Positions 33,510 to 42,460 of a stretch of DNA of 53,021 bases are shown here, piece after piece. This DNA comes from Oscillospiraceae bacterium (GTDB lineage: Bacteria; Bacillota; Clostridia; Oscillospirales; Acutalibacteraceae): the NCBI GenBank assembly GCA_015066295.1, contig SVOR01000009.1, positions 1 to 53,021 of the forward strand, written 5' to 3'. Both the position numbers and the translations under genes were made by a program. The first letter of the stretch is position 1; every line of letters begins with the position of its first letter. Below the pieces are notes generated by a model. It was not told the origin of the DNA and ran no database searches. It was given only the letters and a program-made list of their open reading frames with translations.

Positions 33510-36004
33510 AACTCTCTTTCTCAACAAAGGGTTGGCACGGAAATTCCTTCGATGAGTTTTGTGAAATAGCACAAGACCTCAATTTTAAGGGTATTGAACT
33601 GCACAACATTTATAATCCGCTTTTTACCGAAAAGGATGGCGCATTTTATGATTATGCCGCCAATGCTACCGTGCGCAAACTGTACGAAATGAAGTTAAGT
33701 CTTCCGTGTATTGATACTGTCTGCAATCCTTGTGATAAATCAAAACGCGGTGAAACAATTGGTGAAATAACAAAGTGTATGCAAATCGCTAAGAATTTAC
33801 ATATACCTTATGTCAGAATTCGCGCTATCAGTGATGATTCTGTCGAATCGGTCAGCGAAATTATGTCTGATGTTATTTCTGAAATTCTGCCCAAAGCCGA
33901 GCAAAACGGAATTACGATTTTGATAGAAACCTGCGGTGTATATTGTGATACCGCGGCTTTGAGAGATTTGCTCGAAAGATTTGCGTCGGATAATCTTGCG
34001 GCACTTTGGGATATGTATTCCACATATTTTTGTGGAAACGAGACGGCAGACACAACCATTAAGAACCTTGGTGCATACGTTCGCCATGTTCACATTAAGG
34101 ATGCGGTCAAAAAGGATGATACGACCGAATTTTGTCTTTTAGGTGAGGGCGAGCTTCCTATAAATGAAATGATGAACGCCTTGCGCTCGGTTAATTTTGA
34201 CGAGTTTATCTCGCTTGAATGGGACCCCAAATGGTGCGAAGAACTTGACGATATGGAGATAATTTTCTCACAATTTGTCAACTTTATGCGTCAGTTTGGC
34301 GACACTTCAAAAAATGATTCGGCACTTTATTACAACCGCGCCCACACGGGTAAATACGTTTGGGAGAAGGATAGACTTATTGATTTAACCTTCTCACAGG
34401 TGCTTGACCGCATGGTTGAGGAATTCCCTGACCAGTATGCTTTTAAGTATACAACTCTTGATTATACAAGAACTTACAGCGAATTTAGAGATGACGTTGA
34501 CGAATTTGCACGTACACTTATTGCACTTGGTGTTAAGGCAGGCTCGCACGTTGCGGTTTGGGCTTCTAACGTGCCGCAGTGGTATATTGCTTTTTGGGCT
34601 ACCGTTAAGCTTGGCGCAGTGCTCGTAACAGTAAATACCGCCTACAAAATTCACGAAATAGAGTATCTTTTAAAGCAGTCAGATACCCACACCTTAATTA
34701 TGACCGAGGGTGGTAAGGACTGCAATTATGGTGACGTAATTGCTGAATTGTGCCCTGAGCTTAAAAATACTAAGGCAGGGGAGCCATTGCATGCAAAACG
34801 CTTACCGTTTTTGCGCAACGTAATTACTGTTGGATATAGACTGAAAGGCTGTCTTAACTGGAATGAAGCGCTCGAGCTTGCTTCTCAGGTGCCGATTAGC
34901 GAAGTGTATAGACTTGCCGCCGCCGTTGAAAAGGACGACGTTTGTAATATGCAGTACACGTCGGGTACAACAGGCTTCCCGAAGGGTGTAATGCTTACCC
35001 ACTATAACGTTGTAAATAACGGTAAATACATTGGTGACCATATGGAATTATCAACTACCGACCGCATGATGATTCAGGTGCCTATGTTCCATTGCTTTGG
35101 TATGGTGCTTTCTATGACTGCATCTATGACACATGGTGCAACCATGAGTCCGTTACCGTATTTTTCACCAAAATCAGCACTCGCTTGCATTAACTCTGAG
35201 CGCATAACGACCTTTAACGGTGTGCCCACAATGTTTATTGCAATGATGGAGCATCCCGATTTTGCCAAGACCGATTTCTCACATATTCGTGTAGGAATTA
35301 TGGCCGGCGCTAACTGTCCTGCCGATTTAATGAAAAAGGCGACAGAGGTTATGAATATGCGTGAAATAGTTTCGGTTTACGGTCAGACCGAAGCGTCACC
35401 GGGCTGTACTATGAGCAGCTACTATGATTCTTTAACAGTACGTACCGAGACGGTTGGTAGCGCATTTGCTAACGTTGAGTGCAAAATCGTTGACCCTGAC
35501 ACAGGCAAAGAATGTCCAAACGGTGTTAACGGCGAATTTGTTGCACGCGGTTACAATATTATGAAGGGCTATTACAAGATGCCCACCGCCACCGCTGAGG
35601 CTATTGATGAGAATGGATGGCTTCATACGGGTGACCTCGCTTGCAGGGATGACGACGGTAACTATCGTATAACAGGCAGACTTAAGGATATGATTATTCG
35701 CGGTGGTGAAAACATCTATCCTAAGGAAATAGAAGAGTTCATTTATACCTGTGACAAGGTGAGTGACGTTCAGGTTATTGGTGTACCCGATAAACAGTAT
35801 GGTGAAGAAATTATGGCTTGCATCATACTAAAAGAGGGCGAGACAATGACCGAGGAAGAAATGAAGAAGTATATTTCCGACCATATGGCACGTCATAAGG
35901 TACCGAGATATATCGATTTTGTAGATTCCTTCCCAATGAATGCGGCGGGCAAAATATTAAAATATAAGATGCGGGAGGATGCAGTTAAAAAGCTTGGCTT
36001 ATAA
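33506..36004 (+). CDS. Fusion: xylose-isomerase-like TIM barrel + acyl-CoA synthetase (AMP-binding)
   Basis: An 832-aa two-part protein with a continuous frame. Residues 1-270 are a sugar-phosphate isomerase/epimerase-type barrel (FKGIELHN; ILIETCGVYCD; ALWDMYSTYFC; RHVHIKD; FISLEWDP), with plausible metal ligands. After a linker, residues about 285-832 form an adenylating acyl-CoA synthetase with MQYTSGTTGFPKGVMLTHYN, SVYGQTEASPG, WLHTGDLACRDDDGNYRITGRLKDMIIRGGENIYPKEIEEF and the lysine in NAAGKILKYKMR. All key ligase motifs are intact. The start overlaps the LeuA-like gene by 4 bases. By context it probably activates a branched short-chain acid such as isovalerate (inference). Confidence 0.85.
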   Translation: MKLSFSTKGWHGNSFDEFCEIAQDLNFKGIELHNIYNPLFTEKDGAFYDYAANATVRKLYEMKLSLPCIDTVCNPCDKSKRGETIGEITKCMQIAKNLHIPYVRIRAISDDSVESVSEIMSDVISEILPKAEQNGITILIETCGVYCDTAALRDLLERFASDNLAALWDMYSTYFCGNETADTTIKNLGAYVRHVHIKDAVKKDDTTEFCLLGEGELPINEMMNALRSVNFDEFISLEWDPKWCEELDDMEIIFSQFVNFMRQFGDTSKNDSALYYNRAHTGKYVWEKDRLIDLTFSQVLDRMVEEFPDQYAFKYTTLDYTRTYSEFRDDVDEFARTLIALGVKAGSHVAVWASNVPQWYIAFWATVKLGAVLVTVNTAYKIHEIEYLLKQSDTHTLIMTEGGKDCNYGDVIAELCPELKNTKAGEPLHAKRLPFLRNVITVGYRLKGCLNWNEALELASQVPISEVYRLAAAVEKDDVCNMQYTSGTTGFPKGVMLTHYNVVNNGKYIGDHMELSTTDRMMIQVPMFHCFGMVLSMTASMTHGATMSPLPYFSPKSALACINSERITTFNGVPTMFIAMMEHPDFAKTDFSHIRVGIMAGANCPADLMKKATEVMNMREIVSVYGQTEASPGCTMSSYYDSLTVRTETVGSAFANVECKIVDPDTGKECPNGVNGEFVARGYNIMKGYYKMPTATAEAIDENGWLHTGDLACRDDDGNYRITGRLKDMIIRGGENIYPKEIEEFIYTCDKVSDVQVIGVPDKQYGEEIMACIILKEGETMTEEEMKKYISDHMARHKVPRYIDFVDSFPMNAAGKILKYKMREDAVKKLGL

Positions 36005-36037
36005 TTTGTCAATTCTTTTCTTTCTGCATAAGATGTA

Positions 36038-36832
36038 ATGTATCCGATTATTGATTGCCATTGCCATATTTATCCCGATAAAATCGCCCAAAAGGCATCT
36101 GATGCAACGGGTAAATTTTATGATATTAAAATGCACTATAATGGTACTGCCAAGGAGCTTGGCAGTATCGGTGCTGCGGCACGAATTTCGCATTATATAG
36201 TTTTTTCTGTTGCCACCACGCCTAAGCAGGTTGCATCAATTAACAGTTTTATTGCCGACCTTGTTTCAAAAAACACAAATATGACGGGACTCGGCACTCT
36301 GCATCCCGATAGTGACGATTTAGAGGGCGATATTGAAAATATCGTTTCTTTAGGCCTTCGCGGTGTTAAACTTCATCCCGAAATTCAAGGCTTTAAAATT
36401 GATGACTACCGTTGCCTTAAAATCTATGAAAAATGCGAGGGTAAATTACCCGTTCTTATTCACACGGGGGATTCTCGCTATGATATGTCAAATCCCAACC
36501 GATTAAAACCAATTCTTGAAACCTATACCGATTTAACGGTAATCGGTGCCCATTTTGGTGGTTATTCGGTTTGGGAAAACGCTGTTGAAGAGCTAAAGTC
36601 TTATAAGAATTTCTTTGTTGACACCTCGTCAACCTTTCCGTTTATAAGTAAAGAGCAGGCGAGAAGGTATATAAAAACATACGGCGCCGAAAAAATTATG
36701 TTTGGTACCGATTATCCAATGTGGAATCCCAAAGATGAGGTTGAATATCTACTGAATCTTGGTTTAGATGAGGATGAATATAAAAAAATATTCTACGAAA
36801 ATGCTCAAAAGCTGTTTAAAATACAGCTTTAA
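36038..36832 (+). CDS. Amidohydrolase family protein (Amidohydro_2)
   Basis: A 264-aa metal-dependent hydrolase-like barrel. Zinc-type ligands: HCHIYP near residue 8 (HxH), LHPEIQG near 111, GAHFGG near 170 and FGTDYPMWNP near 228. ACMSD, resorcylate decarboxylases and other Amidohydro_2 members share this layout; many act on C-C bonds or amides. It starts 33 bp after the fusion gene with no clear RBS (CATAAGATGTA before the ATG), so translation may depend on the upstream gene. No terminator separates it, so it is the third gene of the Leu T-box operon. Substrate unknown. Confidence 0.82.
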   Translation: MYPIIDCHCHIYPDKIAQKASDATGKFYDIKMHYNGTAKELGSIGAAARISHYIVFSVATTPKQVASINSFIADLVSKNTNMTGLGTLHPDSDDLEGDIENIVSLGLRGVKLHPEIQGFKIDDYRCLKIYEKCEGKLPVLIHTGDSRYDMSNPNRLKPILETYTDLTVIGAHFGGYSVWENAVEELKSYKNFFVDTSSTFPFISKEQARRYIKTYGAEKIMFGTDYPMWNPKDEVEYLLNLGLDEDEYKKIFYENAQKLFKIQL

Positions 36833-36844
36833 AGCAATTTTTAG

Positions 36845-36873
36845 TTGACAGAGTATAATTTCTGTGTTATTAT
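36845..36873 (+). promoter_or_regulatory. Promoter of the lysC-lysA operon
   Basis: A perfect TTGACA at 36845-36850 and TATTAT at 36868-36873 with a 17-base spacer, starting the lysine riboswitch transcript near 36880. Confidence 0.8.
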
Positions 36874-36880
36874 CTTTGAA

Positions 36881-37098
36881 GTGATAGAGGTGCGTTTGAT
36901 TATTAGTAATCGCGGTGTATAAGCTTGGCAAGCGTTACCGCAATGAAAGGAATCGGCGCCGAAGGCGGTTGTTGCCAACAATCGTACTGGCAAAACGGGT
37001 TAATACCTGTTTTGTTGTCGCAGTTTTCTGCGGAGTGCTATCTGCTTAACATTTTTTGTTTTTGGCGGATAGTCGTTTTGCGACTATCCTTTTTTTAA
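36881..37098 (+). promoter_or_regulatory. Lysine riboswitch with terminator platform
   Basis: The aptamer runs from GTGATAGAGGTGCG (36881) to GGAGTGCTATC (37042), the L-box signature; internal GGCGCCGAAGGCGG and CTGG...CCTG segments match lysine riboswitches. P1 is GATAG (36883-36887) with CTATC (37038-37042). The antiterminator pairs CTATCTGC (37038-37045) with GCGGATAG (37065-37072); the terminator pairs GGATAGTCG (37067-37075) with CGACTATCC (37081-37089) and ends in a T run. Lysine binding closes P1, frees the terminator and stops transcription of lysC. Confidence 0.93.
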
Positions 37099-37123
37099 GT
37101 ATTTTATTTATGGGGGAAAACTC

Positions 37124-38443
37124 ATGTTAAAGGTATTAAAATTTGGCGGTAGTTCACTCGCCGATGCCAATCAGTTCAGAAAGGTTGCCGATATAATTAA
37201 GGCCGAAAAAGAGCGTCGTTATATCGTTGCGTCGGCTCCCGGTAAGCGTCATGCAAATGACATTAAAATTACCGATATGCTGCTTGATTGTTTCGAGCAT
37301 CTTTATGATGAAGAGTATGCCGAGACAAGCTTTAACGCAATTGAAAATCGTTACAGAGAAATCATTGCCGATTTAGGATTAGACTTCTCGTTAGAGGAGG
37401 ATTTTAAGAATATCAGAACTTCTTTTATGAACCACGCTGGTCGCGATTACTTTGCAAGCCGTGGTGAATATCTTAACGCCAAGATTCTTGCAAAATATCT
37501 TGATTATAAATTTGTAGATGCAGGCTCGTGCATTTTCTTTAATAATGATGGCTCTCTTGATACTGAGAAAACCAATATTACTATTGCTAAGGTGCTTGAG
37601 AAGTACGAATACGCCGTTTTACCGGGCTTTTACGGCTCAATGCCTAACGGTACTATTAAGACCTTCTCACGTGGTGGTTCAGATATAACGGGTTCGTTGG
37701 TTGCTCGTGCCGTTCTTGCTGATATTTACGAAAATTGGACCGACGTTTCGGGTCTATTGATGGTTGACCCACGAATTGTAGAAAATCCGAAAACCGTTAG
37801 CGAGATTACCTATCGTGAGCTTCGCGAATTATCTTATATGGGCGCAACTGTTTTGCACGAGGAGGCAATTTTCCCCGTACGTAAGGCAGGCATACCGATA
37901 AATATTAAAAACACCAATGCGCCTGAGGATAAGGGTACTATGATTGTTTCCAAGGCAACAACCGACTCTACCGAAACGGTAATTACAGGTGTTGCAGGCT
38001 TGCCCGGATTTACAGCGATTTATATCGAGAAAGATATGATGAATTCAGAGGTTGGCTTTACAAGACGCGTTCTTGAAACACTTCAAAATCATAATATCTG
38101 TTTTGAGCATTTACCGAGTGGTATTGACACAATGTCCATTGTACTTCGCTCTGATGATATCAAGGAGTTCAAGGGCAATATTACTGCCGACATCGTTAAA
38201 AAGGTAAATCCCGATTCTATTACCTTGCTTGAAAATTTGGCTTTGGTTGCCGTTGTTGGTCGTGGTATGATTAGTGCTGCCGGTACTGCCGCAAAGATAT
38301 TTAAGGCACTTGCCGACGCAAATATCAATATCAGAATGATAGACCAGGGTTCAAGTGAGCTTAATATCATAATCGGTGTTGAGGATAAGGACTATAAGAA
38401 CGCCATTAAGGCAATTTACAACAAGTTTGTTAATGAGGAATAA
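37124..38443 (+). CDS. lysC: Aspartokinase (lysine-responsive)
   Basis: A 439-aa kinase for the first step of aspartate-family amino acid synthesis. The amino-acid kinase domain starts KFGGSSLADANQFRKVADII; further motifs are AKYLDYKFVDAG, TFSRGGSDITGSLVARA and DVSGLLMVDPRI. Two ACT domains at about residues 300-439 (AIYIEKDMMNSEVGFTRRVLETL; LALVAVVGRGMISAAGTAAKIF) bind the effector. The lysine riboswitch and the lysA neighbour indicate the lysine branch. Confidence 0.95.
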   Translation: MLKVLKFGGSSLADANQFRKVADIIKAEKERRYIVASAPGKRHANDIKITDMLLDCFEHLYDEEYAETSFNAIENRYREIIADLGLDFSLEEDFKNIRTSFMNHAGRDYFASRGEYLNAKILAKYLDYKFVDAGSCIFFNNDGSLDTEKTNITIAKVLEKYEYAVLPGFYGSMPNGTIKTFSRGGSDITGSLVARAVLADIYENWTDVSGLLMVDPRIVENPKTVSEITYRELRELSYMGATVLHEEAIFPVRKAGIPINIKNTNAPEDKGTMIVSKATTDSTETVITGVAGLPGFTAIYIEKDMMNSEVGFTRRVLETLQNHNICFEHLPSGIDTMSIVLRSDDIKEFKGNITADIVKKVNPDSITLLENLALVAVVGRGMISAAGTAAKIFKALADANINIRMIDQGSSELNIIIGVEDKDYKNAIKAIYNKFVNEE

Positions 38444-38445
38444 TA

Positions 38446-39741
38446 ATGATTTGCGATAATATTTCGATAAATAATAATGGCGTTTTAACCTTTGCGGGTC
38501 AAGACGTAACAGAGTTAGCACAAAAGTACGGTACGCCGCTTTATTTGCTTGATGAAGAAAAAATCAGAGAAAAATGCCAAACCTACGTTAATGCTATGCG
38601 CGAGAATTTTGGCGACAAATATGCTGTTCTTTACGCAAGCAAGGCTAATTCCTTCAAAAAAATCTATAATATAGTCGAAAGCGAAGGCATGTGCGTTGAC
38701 GTTGTTTCAATTGGTGAAATATATACCGCACTCAAAGCAGGTTATCCGCTTGAGAGGGCTTATTTTCATAGCAATAATAAAACCGATTTTGACGTTGAGT
38801 TTGCAATTGATAACGGCGTTGGACATTTTGTGGTTGACAATCGTGAGGAATTAGAGGTTATTGACCGTTATGCCGCGAAAAAAGGCATTAAGCAAAAAAT
38901 CCTTTTAAGACTCACACCCGGTATTGATACCCATACCTATGAGGCTGTAAATACGGGTAAGGTTGATTCAAAATTTGGTACCGCTATTGAGACAGGTCAG
39001 GCCGAAGAAATTGTTAAGTACACCTTAGGCTTTAAAAATATCGATTTGTGTGGTTTCCACTGTCATATTGGCTCAATGGTTTTCGATTCGGATACGTTTT
39101 TGCGTGGTGCAGAAATTATGCTGCAGTTTATGGCAAAAATGAAAAAGGATTTTGCCTTCGAAACCAAAGAGCTTAATCTCGGTGGTGGATATGGTGTTAG
39201 ATATACCGAGAATGACCCAACTATTGATATTGCTGCTAATATTGCCGAGGTTGCTGATTTTATTAAATCAAACTGTAATGAATTAGGGCTTGATTTACCG
39301 ATAATTCTTATGGAGCCGGGCAGAAGCATAGTTGCCGATGCAGGTATGACCTTATACACTGTTGGTACCGTAAAAAGAATTACAGGTTATAAGAATTACG
39401 TTTCGGTTGACGGCGGTATGTCGGATAACCCGAGATACGCACTCTATGAGTCGGAATACACTCTTTTTAATGCTGCAAAGGCAAATGCCGAGGCTACCTT
39501 AAAGTGTGACGTAGTTGGTCGTTGCTGCGAAAGCGGCGATATTATTCAACCCGACGTTTTATTACCTGAAACCGAGCGTGGTGATATCCTTGCCGTTTGC
39601 ACTACCGGTGCATATAACTTCTCAATGGCAATGAATTATAACAGAATTGCACGACCGCCCATTGTTATGCTTAATAAGGGCGATTCCTACGTTGCTGTTC
39701 GCCGCGAATCACTTGATGATATTATAAGAAATGATATTTAA
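38446..39741 (+). CDS. lysA: Diaminopimelate decarboxylase
   Basis: A 431-aa PLP enzyme (fold III) that makes lysine from meso-DAP. PLP lysine is in LYASKANSFKKIY (about residue 63), with GFHCHIGSMVFD, LNLGGGYGV and the Cys-containing GRCCESGDIIQPDVLLP near 360. It starts 2 bp after lysC. Followed by a strong hairpin terminator at 39774. Confidence 0.95.
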   Translation: MICDNISINNNGVLTFAGQDVTELAQKYGTPLYLLDEEKIREKCQTYVNAMRENFGDKYAVLYASKANSFKKIYNIVESEGMCVDVVSIGEIYTALKAGYPLERAYFHSNNKTDFDVEFAIDNGVGHFVVDNREELEVIDRYAAKKGIKQKILLRLTPGIDTHTYEAVNTGKVDSKFGTAIETGQAEEIVKYTLGFKNIDLCGFHCHIGSMVFDSDTFLRGAEIMLQFMAKMKKDFAFETKELNLGGGYGVRYTENDPTIDIAANIAEVADFIKSNCNELGLDLPIILMEPGRSIVADAGMTLYTVGTVKRITGYKNYVSVDGGMSDNPRYALYESEYTLFNAAKANAEATLKCDVVGRCCESGDIIQPDVLLPETERGDILAVCTTGAYNFSMAMNYNRIARPPIVMLNKGDSYVAVRRESLDDIIRNDI

Positions 39742-39773
39742 TTTTTATAACTTAAAATTGGTTAAATTTTTAG

Positions 39774-39806
39774 CTCGTCTCAAGGCAATTTGAGGCGAGT
39801 TTTTTG
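39774..39806 (+). terminator. Terminator after lysA
   Basis: Inverted repeat CTCGTCTCAA (39774-39783) with TTGAGGCGAG (39790-39799), a loop of 6, then T run. The stem sequence reappears in the T-box terminator at 40094-40134. Confidence 0.9.
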
Positions 39807-39817
39807 TTTTATTTATA

Positions 39818-39846
39818 TTGACAAACACAGTAAAATGTGGTATAAT
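39818..39846 (+). promoter_or_regulatory. Consensus promoter of the Val T-box operon
   Basis: TTGACA at 39818-39823 and TATAAT at 39841-39846 with a 17-base spacer: a full consensus sigma-A promoter, about 20 bases before T-box Stem I. Confidence 0.9.
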
Positions 39847-39864
39847 TTTTAAAAATTTTCAAAA

Positions 39865-40135
39865 GCGTTGAAGAAGAGTTATCCTTTATGATGTTTTTCA
39901 GAGAATTGGCGTTTGGTGCGAGCCAATAAAACTAATTTTGGATATGTAGCTTCTGAGCCGAAGGGAAGAACGTCTTATACTTAGATTAGTAGAACCCTTT
40001 CGTGATTGCTGCGTAAAGGCATAGGATTTGACAGAATCCGAGAGTGGCGGTTTAAAACTGCAATTTGAGTGGTACCGCGGGTTATGATTTTTAACTCGTC
40101 TCAAAGATTTTCTGCGTCTTTGAGGCGAGTTTTTC
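39865..40135 (+). promoter_or_regulatory. T-box riboswitch, specifier read as GUA (Val)
   Basis: Stem I base AGAAG (39872-39876) pairs with CTTCT (39950-39954); AGTT (39877-39880) is the loop-E side; ATCC (39881-39884) pairs with GGAT (39940-39943). Counting back from CTTC, G-[GTA] gives specifier GUA (39946-39948) for valine, with the purine G at 39949. The upper stem has CAGAGA and GGTG. The T-box core GAGTGGTACCGCGG is at 40067-40080, with T for discriminator A. The terminator ACTCGTCTCAAAG (40094-40106) / CTTTGAGGCGAGT (40118-40130) plus T run follows. The frame reading could be off by one or two bases. Confidence 0.8.
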
Positions 40136-40163
40136 GTTCTCAAAGCTATTTTGGAGGGTTATT

Positions 40164-42452
40164 ATGGAGCAAATGACAGGACTTGATTTAAAAATCAAGG
40201 AAATGGCATCGCGTATTAAAGAACTGCGCGAAATTGAAGGCTTGACCACGGCACAAATGGCTGAAAAAACAGGCATAAGCGAAAGCGAATACGTTAATTG
40301 TGAAAACGGCAAGAGTGACCTTAACTTTGCCTTTATTTATCGTTGTGCACAAGCATTTAACGTCGACGTTACCGATATTATTGAGGGCAGCAGTCCGAAA
40401 CTTAAATCTCTGGTTGTAACAAGAGCGGGCGGCGGTCAAAGGATTGAGCAAGCGCATGGTATGACATATTATAACTTGGCATCAGCTTTTCAAAACAGAA
40501 TTGCTGAGCCTCTTTACGTACATAGTGTATACAGCGAGGAAGCACAGAAGCGCGAAATTGAACTAACCTCACACTCGGGACAAGAATGTGATATCATTAT
40601 TCAAGGTCACTTACTTGTTCAGGTTGGTAAGCATAAAGAGGTTTTAGGACCTGGTGATACTATTTATTACGATAGTAGTACACCGCACGGTATGATTGCG
40701 ACTAATGGCAGCGACTGTCTTTTCTATGCAATTGTACTTAATCCGACAGGCGAGCCCATTCCCGAGCTTACCAAGGGCGAGGCTGTAACACTTAAAAAGG
40801 CTGCTCCAAGCGATAAGAAACCACGTATTTATAAAAACTTTATTGATACCGAGGTTGACGAAAACGGCACACCTACAAAAATCACCTTTAAGAATACCGA
40901 TAAGTTTAATTTCGCATTTGATTTGGTTGACGGACTTGCCGAACGTGAGCCCGAAAAGCTTGCAATGCTTTATATCGGTAAGGATTTAAGCGAGCGCAGA
41001 TTTACCTTTAAGGATATGAAAAAAGCGTCTAACCAGTGCGCTAATTACTTTAAATCGCTCGGTATTAAAAAGGGCGATAGGGTAATGCTCGTTCTTAAAC
41101 GTCATTATCAGTTTTGGTTTGCTATTCTTGGACTTAATAAGCTTGGTGCAATTGCGATTCCTGCAACGAATCAGCTTTTAGACCACGACTTTGAATATCG
41201 CTTTAATGCGGCGGGCATCAGCACTGTTATTTGTACTGCCGATGGCGATACCGCAAGACAAATTGAAATCGCGGCAGAGAAGTCACCCAGTCTTGTTAAT
41301 AAGCTAATCGTTAACGGTGAGCGCGAGGGTTGGCGCAGTTTTGATGAAGAATATACACTATTCAGTACTCATTTTGAGCGTACAGTTGATTCACCCTGCG
41401 GCAACGATACAATGATGATGTATTTTACATCGGGTACAACGGGTTATCCCAAAATTGCTACCCATAATTACAAATATGCTTTGGGTCACTTCCACACCGC
41501 TAAATATTGGCACTATGTTGACCCCGAGGGACTTCACTTTACCATTTCCGACACAGGTTGGGCAAAGGCAATGTGGGGCAAGCTCTATGGTCAATGGTTG
41601 TGTGAGGCGGCAACCTTTGTTTATGATTTTGACCGCTTTGATGCGGCTGAAATTCTGCCAATGTTTGAAAAATATCATATTACTACCTTCTGCGCACCGC
41701 CGACGATGCTTAGAATGATGGTAAAGCAGGATATTTCAAAATATGATTTCTCATCTGTAAGACACATGTCAACAGCAGGCGAGGCGCTAAACCCCGAGGT
41801 TTACCGTCAGTTTGAAAAAGCTACGGGTCTACAAATTCTTGAAGGATTTGGTCAGACAGAGAGCACCATGATAATCGGCAATATGATTGGCGCACCGCAT
41901 AAAATCGGCTCTATGGGTAAGCCTGCACCGATTTACAACGTTGCATTGCTTGATAGCGACGGCAAACGTGTTAAAGACGGTGAAAACGGCGAAATTTGTA
42001 TTGACGTTTCACAAGGTATGCCTTGTGGCTTGTTTACCGGTTATTATATGGATAAAGAAAAGACCGATGAGGTGCTTCACGACGGCTACTATCACACAGG
42101 CGACGTTGCTTGGCGTGATGAGGACGGTTTCTATTGGTATGTTGGTCGTGTTGACGACGTTATTAAGTCGTCGGGTTACCGTATTGGACCGTTTGAAATT
42201 GAAAACGTTATTATGGAATTACCTTATGTTCTCGAATGTGGCGTTTCGGCTGCTCCCGATGAAATTCGTGGTCAGGTTGTTAAGGCAAGCATTGTACTTA
42301 CACCGGGCACCGAGGGTACCGAGGAATTAAAGAAGGAAATCCAAACTTACGTTAAGGAGCATACGGCACCTTACAAATATCCGCGTATCGTTGTTTTCCG
42401 CGACGAGTTGCCCAAGACCGTTAGCGGTAAAATAATTCGCAATAAGCTATAG
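40164..42452 (+). CDS. Fusion: HTH-cupin regulator + acyl-CoA synthetase
   Basis: A 762-aa protein. Residues 10-66 are an XRE-type HTH (IKELREIEGLTTAQMAEKTGISESEYVNCENGKSD), residues about 110-195 a cupin (GQECDIIIQGHLLVQVGKHKEVLGPGDTIYYDSSTPHGM), the pair usually found alone as a 180-aa regulator. Residues 240-762 are a medium-chain-type acyl-CoA synthetase: MYFTSGTTGYPKIATHNY, EGFGQTESTMIIGN, YHTGDVAWRDEDGFYWYVGRVDDVIKSSGYRIGPFEIE and the lysine in KTVSGKIIRNKL. All ligase motifs are intact. By context the substrate is probably isobutyrate or similar (inference). It heads the vor-ilvE operon behind the Val T-box. Confidence 0.88.
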   Translation: MEQMTGLDLKIKEMASRIKELREIEGLTTAQMAEKTGISESEYVNCENGKSDLNFAFIYRCAQAFNVDVTDIIEGSSPKLKSLVVTRAGGGQRIEQAHGMTYYNLASAFQNRIAEPLYVHSVYSEEAQKREIELTSHSGQECDIIIQGHLLVQVGKHKEVLGPGDTIYYDSSTPHGMIATNGSDCLFYAIVLNPTGEPIPELTKGEAVTLKKAAPSDKKPRIYKNFIDTEVDENGTPTKITFKNTDKFNFAFDLVDGLAEREPEKLAMLYIGKDLSERRFTFKDMKKASNQCANYFKSLGIKKGDRVMLVLKRHYQFWFAILGLNKLGAIAIPATNQLLDHDFEYRFNAAGISTVICTADGDTARQIEIAAEKSPSLVNKLIVNGEREGWRSFDEEYTLFSTHFERTVDSPCGNDTMMMYFTSGTTGYPKIATHNYKYALGHFHTAKYWHYVDPEGLHFTISDTGWAKAMWGKLYGQWLCEAATFVYDFDRFDAAEILPMFEKYHITTFCAPPTMLRMMVKQDISKYDFSSVRHMSTAGEALNPEVYRQFEKATGLQILEGFGQTESTMIIGNMIGAPHKIGSMGKPAPIYNVALLDSDGKRVKDGENGEICIDVSQGMPCGLFTGYYMDKEKTDEVLHDGYYHTGDVAWRDEDGFYWYVGRVDDVIKSSGYRIGPFEIENVIMELPYVLECGVSAAPDEIRGQVVKASIVLTPGTEGTEELKKEIQTYVKEHTAPYKYPRIVVFRDELPKTVSGKIIRNKL

Positions 42453-42460
42453 AGGAAAAT

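Noticed and set aside
36845-37098. Reading the leader of lysC as a third T-box
   Set aside because: It lacks the GGUGGNACC bulge and instead has the L-box signature and a lysine-type antiterminator.
41887-42330. 147-codon open frame inside the HTH-cupin-ligase gene
   Set aside because: It is an out-of-frame shadow within conserved ligase motifs; no RBS or recognised domain.
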